Origin: Vulgatibacter sp035565615
Lineage (GTDB): Bacteria; Myxococcota; Myxococcia; Myxococcales; Vulgatibacteraceae
Reading direction: 5' to 3'
DNA: 64,000 bases
NCBI GenBank assembly: GCA_035565615.1
Contig: DATMSB010000143.1
Span: 62,001-126,000 of the forward strand
Positions 1 to 7,144 of this stretch are shown one piece after another. Numbering within the stretch: the first letter of the stretch is position 1; the number at the start of each line of letters is the position of its first letter. The notes beneath the pieces are model-generated. The model did not search any database, was not told the origin of the DNA, and worked only from the letters and a program-made list of their open reading frames with translations. The translations under genes and the position numbers were made by a program.

Positions 1-5
1 GCCTG

Positions 6-302
6 ATGAGTCCAGCGAAGGATCTGGGAAGCCGCCACGTCTGCTGGAAGTGCGGCTCCAAGTTCTACGACCTGAACAAGCCGAATCCGAGCTGCCCCAA
101 GTGCGGCGCCGATCCTCGCGAGGATCCCGCCCTCAAGACGCCGCCTCCCAAGGCGGTGAAGGCGGCAGCCGCGCCGAAGCGCGCCTCCTCCAGCTCCGAC
201 GAATACGAGCTGGACGACGAGCACGTCGACGACGCCGACGAGGGCGACGACGTCGACGACGAGCCGATCGACGAGCACGCCGAGGACGACGACCTCTACT
301 GA
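6..302 (+). CDS. FYDLN acid family zinc-ribbon protein
   Basis: A 98-residue protein with an N-terminal zinc-ribbon-like block, CWKCG at about residues 13-17 followed by FYDLNKPNPSCPKCG. This is the signature of the FYDLN acid family. The remainder is a Lys/Ala linker and a very acidic C-terminal tail rich in Asp-Asp-Glu, typical of the family. Two CxxC pairs could bind one zinc ion. The molecular function of the family is not known; the acidic tail suggests binding to a basic partner, which is inference. The ATG lies only 6 bases into the window, so the promoter and any upstream partner cannot be seen. The next gene is on the other strand and converges on it. Confidence 0.85.
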   Translation: MSPAKDLGSRHVCWKCGSKFYDLNKPNPSCPKCGADPREDPALKTPPPKAVKAAAAPKRASSSSDEYELDDEHVDDADEGDDVDDEPIDEHAEDDDLY

Positions 303-425
303 GACCCCGCCGGGGATCGCGCCGGTCGGTCCCTCCGACGAGGCGTCGGCGATCGGATCCCCGACGCGATGTCTGCGATCGATCCCCGCCGGCGAGCCGC
401 CTGCGATCGATCCTCCGACCGGAGG

Positions 426-2723
426 TCAGCGGAGGCGGCCGAGGAGCGCCCTCGCCTCGTCGGCGAAGTCGCCCTTGGGCGCCAGGCGCAGGTAGGTCTC
501 GAGGGAGTCGATCGCCTGCCGGCGCTGCTCGCGGCTCCGGTGCGCGGCGGAGATCCGCCCGACCAGGAAGTGCGGGGGCGCGAAGCCCTCGGAGGCGGCG
601 ATCGCGCGGGCGTACCGCTCGAAGGCCTGCTGCTCGTCCCGATTCGGCCGCTCATCGAAGACCCGGCCGAGCTCGGTGAGCGCGCTGGCCAACAGCGGCC
701 CCGACGCGGTGAGGCCGAGCTCCTTGAGGGCGCGGTCGAGCTCCTCCTCCGCCTTGGCGAACTCCCGCTTCTCCCGCCAGATCGCGCCGAGCTTCACCCG
801 GGCCTCGGGCATCCGGCCCCCCTGGGCCTCGATGGCGCGCTCGTAGGCGCGGCGCGCCTGATCGATGTCGGGGACCGCCCGGTGCGCGTCGCCCAGGAGC
901 ACCCAGATGCGGCCGCTGTCGGGGAAGGTCTCGATGGCGGTCTTCAGCGCCTCCACCGCCTCCTTGGCGCCCCCGCTCCTGGCGAGGAGGGCCCGGGAGA
1001 GGTCGACGTAGAACGACGCCCGCTTGGGCTCGATGCGGATCGCCTCGCGGATGTCGGCTACCGCGCCGTCGACGTCGCCGCGACGCAGGAGGCGCCGCCC
1101 GCGCATCAGGCGGATGTCCGGGTTGCCGGGGTCGAGGGTGAAGGCCTCCTTCTCCAGCCGCTCGGCGTCGTCCGCCCTTTCGCGCGCGAAGAGGAGCTGT
1201 GCCCGCGCGAACTTGGAGAGGGCGAGCTGCCTCGCCGAGATGGCGCCCTCGGGGAGGTTCGAGACCTTGTCGATCTGCCGCTCGGCCTCCGCCAGGAGCT
1301 TGTCGCGATCGGCCTTGGGGCGGTCGACTTCGTTGGCGTCCAGCACCAACAACGCCTTGCCCAGGAGCGAGTCGGCGTGGTCGCCGTCGATCCGGAGCGC
1401 GGAGTCGTAGAAGGTCCAGGCGTCGGCGTCCATCCCCCGCCGCCGGTGGAGCTGCCCCAGCTCGGAGAGGACGCGGACGCTGTTGTGCTCGAGGGCCTGG
1501 GCCTGCTTGAGGGAGGCCGCCGCCTTCTCCAGATCCCCCGCCCACATCTGGATGGTGCCGAGGGTGGTGTAGAGGAGGCCCGATCGCTGCCCCGACTCGA
1601 GGACCTTGGTGATGGTCTCCTCGGCGGCCTTGGCATCGCCGTCGAAGAACTGGATGTACGCCTCCGCGGCGACGATGCGGCCATGGGACTGCCCCGCCGC
1701 CTTCGCCTTCGACAGGTGCTCCTTGGCCCGCCGCGCGAAGTCGTCCCCCTCTCCCTGCTCGCCCCAGCGCAGGGCGTCGATGTACGCGAGGTAGGCGTGG
1801 GCGACCCAGTTCTTCGAGTCGAGCGCGAGGATGCGATCGGCGGTGGCGGAGGCCGCCTTGTACGACGCGTAGGTGTCCTTGCGGAGATGGTCGTTGGTCT
1901 CGTCCAGCAGCCGGGAGATCTCGAGGGTCCGCGCCTCCGACCAGCGGGTGAAGCCGTACCAGCCGCCGAGGCCGAGGACCACGAGGATCGCGGTGGTCGC
2001 CAGCGCGACGAGCTGACGCCGGGCGCGGGGCGACGGCGGGGCCTCGTCCTCGTCGTCGTCCCAGGCCGAGGGGTCGAAGGCCGGGCGGCTCGCGATCGGT
2101 CGGGCCGGGGCGTCGCGGCGGGCGGCGGGCGGCGCCGGGGCCGCCGACGCCGCGGCGGGCGTCGCGGCAGGCGTCGCGCCGGTGGACGCGGCCTCGGCCG
2201 GCGCCTTCGCCGCGGGGGCCGCCTCGGCGTCAGGGGTGGCGGCGGATGGCGCGGGGGCCGCGGGAGGCTCGGGCTCCGGCGGTGCGGGGCGCTTCAGCTC
2301 GATGCCGTGCCCCGCCGCCAGCGTCTCGACCTCGGGATCCTCGGGCGCGAGCTCGAGGGCCCGCTGGAGGAGCTCCTCCGCCCGGCCCCGATCGTCGCCT
2401 GCGAGGTGGATGCGCGCGGCGGCCAGGTGGACGGCCGCGGAGCCGGAGGCGAGCCCCACCGCCGCGGCCGCCTCCTCGAAGGCCTTGCGGTGCCGGCCTT
2501 GCTTCGAGTGGATCCGGGCCAGGAGGAGGCGAGGCTCGGGCGAGGTGGGGAACGCGCGGGCGCCCGCCTTCCCCACCACCATCGCCTCCATGTACCTTCC
2601 CAGCTCGAGGTAGGCCTCGGCCAGGGGGCGGTAGGCTTCGGACTGGGAGTCGACGGCGAACGCGTGCTCGAGCCCCGCCAGTTCGGCGGGGGTGGGCTTC
2701 GTCCCCGAAGTCGATTCGGCCAT
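426..2723 (-). CDS. Tetratricopeptide-repeat membrane protein
   Basis: About 765 residues. Two blocks of TPR helical repeats (roughly residues 15-120 and 300-760) flank a Pro/Ala-rich linker and a single hydrophobic segment, LVALATTAILVVLGLGGWYG, at about residues 230-250. The topology is therefore cytoplasmic TPRs, one membrane span, then a long periplasmic TPR superhelix, or the reverse. TPR arrays scaffold protein complexes; no catalytic motif is visible. I chose the ATG giving MAESTSG. The frame extends 27 codons further upstream, but those codons overlap a strong promoter and look non-coding. An AAGGTGG purine-rich stretch lies 9 nt upstream. It is a single-gene unit. The specific role is unknown; similar proteins occur in myxobacterial motility and envelope complexes, but nothing here demonstrates that. 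Confidence 0.8.
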   Translation of the reverse strand: MAESTSGTKPTPAELAGLEHAFAVDSQSEAYRPLAEAYLELGRYMEAMVVGKAGARAFPTSPEPRLLLARIHSKQGRHRKAFEEAAAAVGLASGSAAVHLAAARIHLAGDDRGRAEELLQRALELAPEDPEVETLAAGHGIELKRPAPPEPEPPAAPAPSAATPDAEAAPAAKAPAEAASTGATPAATPAAASAAPAPPAARRDAPARPIASRPAFDPSAWDDDEDEAPPSPRARRQLVALATTAILVVLGLGGWYGFTRWSEARTLEISRLLDETNDHLRKDTYASYKAASATADRILALDSKNWVAHAYLAYIDALRWGEQGEGDDFARRAKEHLSKAKAAGQSHGRIVAAEAYIQFFDGDAKAAEETITKVLESGQRSGLLYTTLGTIQMWAGDLEKAAASLKQAQALEHNSVRVLSELGQLHRRRGMDADAWTFYDSALRIDGDHADSLLGKALLVLDANEVDRPKADRDKLLAEAERQIDKVSNLPEGAISARQLALSKFARAQLLFARERADDAERLEKEAFTLDPGNPDIRLMRGRRLLRRGDVDGAVADIREAIRIEPKRASFYVDLSRALLARSGGAKEAVEALKTAIETFPDSGRIWVLLGDAHRAVPDIDQARRAYERAIEAQGGRMPEARVKLGAIWREKREFAKAEEELDRALKELGLTASGPLLASALTELGRVFDERPNRDEQQAFERYARAIAASEGFAPPHFLVGRISAAHRSREQRRQAIDSLETYLRLAPKGDFADEARALLGRLR

Positions 2724-3079
2724 GGATGTTCGCCACCTTATGCGCCCGAGGGGCGGGGCGCAGGCGTCGCTGGACACGGAGTTATGAAAAATTCTACCTA
2801 GCAAGCGCCCCCCGGGCTGTCAACGAATCGACCCCTCGGCCTCGCTCCATCGGCGGCCCGGCGCACCGGGCCTCGGCCACCCGCGTCCGGGCACGGGTGC
2901 CGACGTGACGTTCTCGCCCGACGACGAGACGCCTCGGCCGCGTCCGGGCACGACCCTTTGCATCCGCGCCAGCCTTCCTCGACCGCGCCTGCCCCCCCCG
3001 CGACGGCGCCCCGCCCCCCACGACGCTGGGTTGCGGGAGCGCAGACGATCGAGCGTCTCGCCGAACCGCGGAATCCGCC
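2724..3079. other. Intergenic region, no gene seen
   Basis: Between the TPR gene and the tRNA promoter. Apart from the TPR gene promoter it is GC-rich sequence with no convincing codon pattern, conserved protein or strong hairpin. Open frames crossing it are low-complexity Arg/Pro/Ala strings. Confidence 0.5.
2795..2823 (-). promoter_or_regulatory. Promoter of the TPR protein gene
   Basis: On the minus strand a perfect -35 TTGACA (2823-2818) is followed by a 17-bp spacer and a -10-like TAGGTA (2800-2795). Transcription would start about 65 nt before the ATG of the TPR gene. The TAGG form of the -10 recurs at other promoters in this window. Confidence 0.6.
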
Positions 3080-3109
3080 TTGACAGGCAACCGCCCGGAT
3101 CGGTAGGTT
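3080..3109 (+). promoter_or_regulatory. Promoter of tRNA-Ala
   Basis: Perfect -35 TTGACA at 3080-3085, an 18-bp spacer and TAGGTT at 3104-3109. The tRNA begins 39 bases after the -10, so the 5' leader would be about 33 nt. The match and placement suit a stable-RNA promoter. Confidence 0.65.
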
Positions 3110-3148
3110 CCGCGCGCTTTTCGTGGCGGCGATCTCCGCCCGAATTCT

Positions 3149-3224
3149 GGGGCTGTAGCTCAGCTGGGAGAGCGCTAGAATCGCACTCTAGAGGTCAGGG
3201 GTTCGATCCCCCTCAGCTCCACCA
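3149..3224 (+). tRNA. tRNA-Ala (anticodon CGC)
   Basis: A complete 76-nt cloverleaf. The acceptor arm is GGGGCTG paired with CAGCTCC and contains the G3-U70 wobble that alanyl-tRNA synthetase recognises. The D-arm is GCTC/GAGC. The anticodon stem is CTAGA/TCTAG with loop ATCGCAC, giving anticodon CGC, which reads the codon GCG. The T-arm is AGGGG/CCCCT with loop TTCGATC. The 3' ACCA is encoded. The gene stands alone, with its own promoter upstream and an intrinsic terminator directly downstream. GCG is a frequent Ala codon in this GC-rich genome. Confidence 0.97.
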
Positions 3225-3228
3225 CCTA

Positions 3229-3269
3229 CGGACGCCCGGTCGAACCATCGGCCGGGCGTCCGCTTTTTC
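3229..3269 (+). terminator. Intrinsic terminator of tRNA-Ala
   Basis: A perfect 11-bp stem, CGGACGCCCGG (3229-3239) with CCGGGCGTCCG (3252-3262), a 12-nt loop and a CTTTTTCC tail starting at 3263. It lies 4 nt after the tRNA. Confidence 0.9.
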
Positions 3270-3317
3270 CGGACCGGGGCGGCGTCTCGGGGCTCGGCAA
3301 GCCCCTCGTCGTGGCGT

Positions 3318-4319
3318 TCACGCCCCGGCGGGGGTGGCGGCCCGGCGCAGCCGATCGCGGACGCCGTCCCAGGCGGTGCCGTCCGGCGCGGCCTCGACCA
3401 CGATCCGCTCGACGCCGGCGTCCTCCAGCGCGTGCAGCGCCGCGTAGAGCTGCCGCGCGAAGCCCCCGGCGTCGGCGGGGAGCTCGAGCCACGCCGCCAC
3501 CCCGGCGCCGCCGGGCCTGCGCCGCCGCGCGATCACCCCCACCCGCTCGCCGCCACCCAGGCGGCCCTCGATGTCGCCGCCGGCGACCAGCTCCACCCGC
3601 CCCGCCGGCGCGTAGTGCCGGGGCGACAGGCCCGGCGAGGGCCTCGCGGCACCCTCGGCGGGCGCGGCCGTGGCCAGATCCACCCGGCCCACCACCTCGC
3701 GGAGCTCGTCGGCGGAGATCGCGCCCGGGCGGAGGAGCCGGGGGACCTCGGCGCAGAGATCCAGCACGGTGGACTCGATGCCGATCGGCGTGGCGCCGCC
3801 GTCGAGGATCGCGTCGATCCGCCCGCCCAGGCTCTTCTCCACGTGGCGGGCGGTGGTCGGCGAGATCCGGGTGTAGCGGTTCGCGCTGGGCGCGGCGACG
3901 GGGGCGCCCACCGCCGCCAGGAGGTCGCGCGCCACCGGATGGGAGGGGATCCGCACCGCGACCGCGTCGAGACCAGCGGTGATGGCGGCAGGCACACGCG
4001 TCGACTTGGGGAGGACGAGGGTGAGCGGCCCGGGCCAGAAGGCGTCGGCGAGGGCGTCGGCCCGCTCGCCCCAGGAGGCGACCACCTCGCGGGCGAGGCG
4101 GCGATCCGCGACGTGGACGATGAGCGGGTTGTGGGTGGGCCTCCCCTTCGCCTCGAAGATCCGCGCCACGGCGATCGGATCGAGGGCGAGCGCGCCGAGG
4201 CCGTAGACCGTCTCGGTGGGGAAGGCGACCAGCCTGCCGTCGCGCAGGAGCTGCGCCGCGCGCTGGATCGCCCGCTCCCCCTTGGGCCCGGCGACGACCT
4301 CGAGGATCTCCGTCTTCAT
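3318..4319 (-). CDS. sua5: L-threonylcarbamoyladenylate synthase (Sua5 type)
   Basis: 333 residues. It makes threonylcarbamoyl-AMP from threonine, bicarbonate and ATP, the first step of the t6A modification at position 37 of ANN-decoding tRNAs. The YrdC/Sua5 fold covers about residues 15-205. Visible motifs are FPTETVYGLG, KGRPTHNPL, the basic KSTRVP stretch and SANRYTRISPTTA. A C-terminal Sua5 domain (about residues 220-333) follows, making this the long Sua5/YwlC type rather than the short TsaC. The ATG giving MKTEILEVV fits the family start; the upstream part of the open frame is an antisense artefact of the efflux gene. No clear Shine-Dalgarno sequence is visible. It is transcribed toward the tRNA. 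Confidence 0.9.
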   Translation of the reverse strand: MKTEILEVVAGPKGERAIQRAAQLLRDGRLVAFPTETVYGLGALALDPIAVARIFEAKGRPTHNPLIVHVADRRLAREVVASWGERADALADAFWPGPLTLVLPKSTRVPAAITAGLDAVAVRIPSHPVARDLLAAVGAPVAAPSANRYTRISPTTARHVEKSLGGRIDAILDGGATPIGIESTVLDLCAEVPRLLRPGAISADELREVVGRVDLATAAPAEGAARPSPGLSPRHYAPAGRVELVAGGDIEGRLGGGERVGVIARRRRPGGAGVAAWLELPADAGGFARQLYAALHALEDAGVERIVVEAAPDGTAWDGVRDRLRRAATPAGA

Positions 4320-4601
4320 GGCGGGGGGAACATACCGGCATGGGCACGCCGCCGCACCATCGCTCGAGAGCGATGACGCGCGGAAGCCGCGCCCGCGCGC
4401 GGCCCGCTCGCCCGGCCCCCGATCGGCCACGAGGAGACGAGCCCGGGCACACGGCGAGCGTCCCTCGGGAATGGAGCGGGCGATCGCCAGGTTCGCTTGC
4501 CCCTGGCCCGCCGCTCCTGCTAGGACCCCAGGCGCTTCGCGATCGCGAGGAGGTCCGCGAAGATCGCGCCTTCGCCCACGACGCTCGCGCCCCACGGAGC
4601 A
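4320..4601. other. Divergent intergenic region
   Basis: 282 bp separate the divergent sua5 and TolC-family genes. It holds the efflux operon promoter candidate at 4497-4526. No small gene or RNA is evident. Confidence 0.4.
4497..4526 (+). promoter_or_regulatory. Candidate promoter of the efflux operon
   Basis: TTGCCC (4497-4502), an 18-bp spacer and TAGGAC (4521-4526), giving a leader of about 70 nt before the TolC-family gene. The hexamers are only partial matches to the consensus. Confidence 0.4.
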
Positions 4602-5954
4602 ATGCCCTTGTCCCGGAGAGCCATCCCGATTGCCTGCGTGCTCGCCGTCCTCCTGCCCGAACCGGGCGCCGCGGCGGAGCTGACCCTGCAGGCGTGTCGC
4701 AGGAACGCGCGCCTCGAGCATCCGGCGGTGGCGGCGGCCCGCGCCCAGACCGCCGCGGCCCAGGCCCGCGCCGCCATCGCCCTCTCCGGCTTCCTCCCCA
4801 CCCTCGACGGCGACGCCTCGTTCCTGGCGACCCGCGGCAGCGGCGGCGCCTCCCTCGGCACCGGTCGCGGCCCGGGGAACGCGCCCACCACCGCGCCGAT
4901 CTCGGGGTCGCGGGGCCTGCTGGGTCCGGCGGACTTCGAGCTGTGGAGCGGCGGCATCACCCTCCGCCAGACGATCTGGGACTTCGGCCGCACCACCAAC
5001 CGGCTGCAGCGCGCGTACGCCGCGGCGGACGAGGCGCGGGCCCTCGAGGAGGTCCAGCGGGAGGTGGTCGACGTGGCGGCGGAGGCGACCTTCCGCGCCG
5101 CCCTCGCCTCGGACGAGCTGGTCGCGGCGATGGAGGAGGCGAAGCGCCAGGCGGAGGCGCACCTCTCCCTCGCGAAGGCCCGGGCGGAGGTGGGGCTGCG
5201 CTCGACCTACGACGTGGCCCGCGCGGAGGTGGAGGTGGCGGACGCCGAGTACCGCCTCATCCAGGCGATCAACGCCCGCGACATCACCCTCGCCCAGCTC
5301 GCCAGCGCCTGCGGGTTCCCCGAGCTCCCGGACGACACCTCGCTGGTGGCACCTCCGCCCCGCGACCTCGGCGACGTCCCGCCCCTGGAGCAGGCGCTGG
5401 ACGACGCCCTGAATCGGCTCCCCGACGCCCGCGCCGCGCGGCTGTCGGTGGAGGTCGCCGCGCAGCGCCTGGACGAGGCGTGGTCCGAGCTGTTCCCCTC
5501 GCTGGGCGCCACCGGCAACGTGGGCCTGCGCGGGACCTCCCTCGACGAGCTGGGCGCCGGCTGGACCGCCACCGTGAACCTGAGCATCCCCCTCATCGCC
5601 GGGGGCGCGGATCTCGCCGCGATCCGAGAGGCGCGCGCCGAGCTCGCCGCGGCCCAGGCGCATCTCGAGTCGTTCCAGCGTTCACTCCGGGTCGGCGTCC
5701 AGAGCGGCATCCTCGCGGTGACGGAGTCGCGGGCCCGCCTCGCCGCCGCCACCAAGCGCGAGGCCGCCGCCGAGGAGGGGATGCGGCTCGCGGAGGGGCG
5801 ATACCAGACCGGCCTGGGCAGCGTCCTCGAGCTCGCGGACGCCCAGGCCACCCTCGCCTCGGCCCGGGCCGATCGGGTGCGCAGCGCCCTCGACGTCTCG
5901 GTGGCGGCGGCCCAGCTCGAGCGCCTGCTCGGCAGATGGAGCACGAACGAATGA
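4602..5954 (+). CDS. TolC family outer-membrane efflux protein
   Basis: 450 residues. It is the outer-membrane duct of a tripartite efflux pump, expected to trimerise into a beta-barrel plus a periplasmic alpha-helical tunnel. The N-terminus is a signal peptide (hydrophobic IACVLAVLLPEPGAAA, about residues 8-24). Two long helical OEP repeats follow, rich in Ala, Glu, Arg and Leu; phrases such as RYQTGLGSVLELADAQATL near the C-terminus are classic for the family, and so is the overall length. The gene opens an operon with the adaptor (4-nt ATGA overlap) and the RND pump. GGAG precedes the ATG. The exported substrate cannot be told from sequence. Confidence 0.92.
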   Translation: MPLSRRAIPIACVLAVLLPEPGAAAELTLQACRRNARLEHPAVAAARAQTAAAQARAAIALSGFLPTLDGDASFLATRGSGGASLGTGRGPGNAPTTAPISGSRGLLGPADFELWSGGITLRQTIWDFGRTTNRLQRAYAAADEARALEEVQREVVDVAAEATFRAALASDELVAAMEEAKRQAEAHLSLAKARAEVGLRSTYDVARAEVEVADAEYRLIQAINARDITLAQLASACGFPELPDDTSLVAPPPRDLGDVPPLEQALDDALNRLPDARAARLSVEVAAQRLDEAWSELFPSLGATGNVGLRGTSLDELGAGWTATVNLSIPLIAGGADLAAIREARAELAAAQAHLESFQRSLRVGVQSGILAVTESRARLAAATKREAAAEEGMRLAEGRYQTGLGSVLELADAQATLASARADRVRSALDVSVAAAQLERLLGRWSTNE

Positions 5955-7144
5955 AGCGGATCTCCACGATCGGAACCCTGCTCCTCGCCTTCGGCTGCAG
6001 CGGCGGCAAGGCGCCCGCCGCCAGGCAGTCGGGACCGGTGCAGGTGCAGGCGACCGTGGTGCAGGCGGAGCGGGTGGAGCAGGTGGTCGAGCTCACCGGC
6101 ACCCTCGGCGGCGCCGAGGAGGTGACGGTGGCCGCCGAGGTCGACGGCCGGGTGCAGAAGATCCTCGCGGATCTCGGCGACCGGGTCGACGCGGGCGCTC
6201 CCCTCCTCCAGCTCGACGCCGCGGAGCTCCGCTTCAAGGTCGAGCAGGCGGAGAGCGAGTACCTGCAGAGCCTGGCCCGCCTCGGGATCGACTCGCGGAA
6301 CCTCGATCGCTTCGATCCCGACGGCCAGGCGGACGTGCGCCGCGCCGAGGCGGATCTGGCGGAGGCGAAGCGGAACCTCCAGCGGGGCGCCGAGCTCGCC
6401 AGCCGCGGGCTCCTCGCCGAGGGCGAGCTCGACACGCTGGCGACCCGCGAGCGCGTGGCGGAGGCGGCCCACCAGAAGGCCCTCGAGGACGCCCGATCCA
6501 ACTTCGCCCTGGCCAAGGGCCGCCGCGCGTCCCTCGGCCTCGCCCGCAAGAAGCTCGCGGACGCCACCATCTCGTCGCCGGTGAAGGGCGCGATGGCCCG
6601 GCGGATGGTGGCCCTGGGCGACTACGTGAAGGCGGGGCAGCCGGTGGCGATCGTGGTGATGACGGATCCGCTGAAGATGCACGGCGAGGTGCCCGATCGG
6701 TACGCCGGCCGGATCGGCCCCGGGATGCCGGTCGAGATCGAGCTGGACGAGAGCGGCCTTACGTTCTCGGGCGAGGTCTCCCGGGTGGGCCCGCTGGTCT
6801 CCGCCACCTCCCACACCTTCCCGGTGGAGGCGCTCTTCGCCAACGGGGAGGGCGCCCTGCAGCCCGGCCTCTTCGCGAGGGCGCGCATCCGGGTGGGCAC
6901 GGAGGAGGAGGTCTTCGCCATCCCCGAGACCGCGATCTCCCAGGTCGCCGGCGTGAACAAGATCTTCGTCGTCGAGGACGGCAAGGCCAGGGCCCGCCCG
7001 ATCACGATCCTGCGCAAGCGCGGCGGCGACGCCCTCCTCCAGGGGGAGCTCCGCTCCGGCGAGCAGGTGGTGCTCACCGGCATCGCCCGGATGTACGAGG
7101 GCGCCGAGGTGAAGGTCGTCGAGGCCGAGCGGAGCGACAGGTGA
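5951..7144 (+). CDS. Efflux RND transporter periplasmic adaptor (HlyD/MFP family)
   Basis: 397 residues. It links the inner-membrane RND pump to the TolC-type channel. The short N-terminal signal ending FGC SGGK looks like a lipoprotein signal, although the residues before the Cys are a poor lipobox. Order: a biotinyl-lipoyl-like half motif (EVDGRVQKILADLGDRV, about residues 60-80), a helical hairpin (about 90-190), the second lipoyl half (ATISSPVKGAMARRMVALGD), a beta-barrel and a membrane-proximal domain. The start is the ATG of the ATGA overlapping the previous stop; another ATG 15 nt upstream is in frame but gives a less plausible signal. The gene overlaps the downstream pump by GTGA. Confidence 0.9.
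   Translation: MKRISTIGTLLLAFGCSGGKAPAARQSGPVQVQATVVQAERVEQVVELTGTLGGAEEVTVAAEVDGRVQKILADLGDRVDAGAPLLQLDAAELRFKVEQAESEYLQSLARLGIDSRNLDRFDPDGQADVRRAEADLAEAKRNLQRGAELASRGLLAEGELDTLATRERVAEAAHQKALEDARSNFALAKGRRASLGLARKKLADATISSPVKGAMARRMVALGDYVKAGQPVAIVVMTDPLKMHGEVPDRYAGRIGPGMPVEIELDESGLTFSGEVSRVGPLVSATSHTFPVEALFANGEGALQPGLFARARIRVGTEEEVFAIPETAISQVAGVNKIFVVEDGKARARPITILRKRGGDALLQGELRSGEQVVLTGIARMYEGAEVKVVEAERSDR

Noticed and set aside
369..2801. An 810-residue plus-strand frame opposite the TPR gene
   Set aside because: Leu/Gly/Arg/Glu-rich shadow frame with no recognisable domain; the minus frame encodes clear TPR repeats.
4320..5663. Upstream extension of the Sua5 frame to 781 residues
   Set aside because: It is antisense to the TolC-family gene, low complexity, and without family similarity; Sua5 begins at MKTEIL.
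4340..7144. A 934-residue open frame spanning the efflux channel and adaptor
   Set aside because: Its first 540 residues are an Arg/Pro-rich shadow of the TolC-family gene in another frame. Only the part from 5951, with the ATGA overlap and adaptor motifs, is real.
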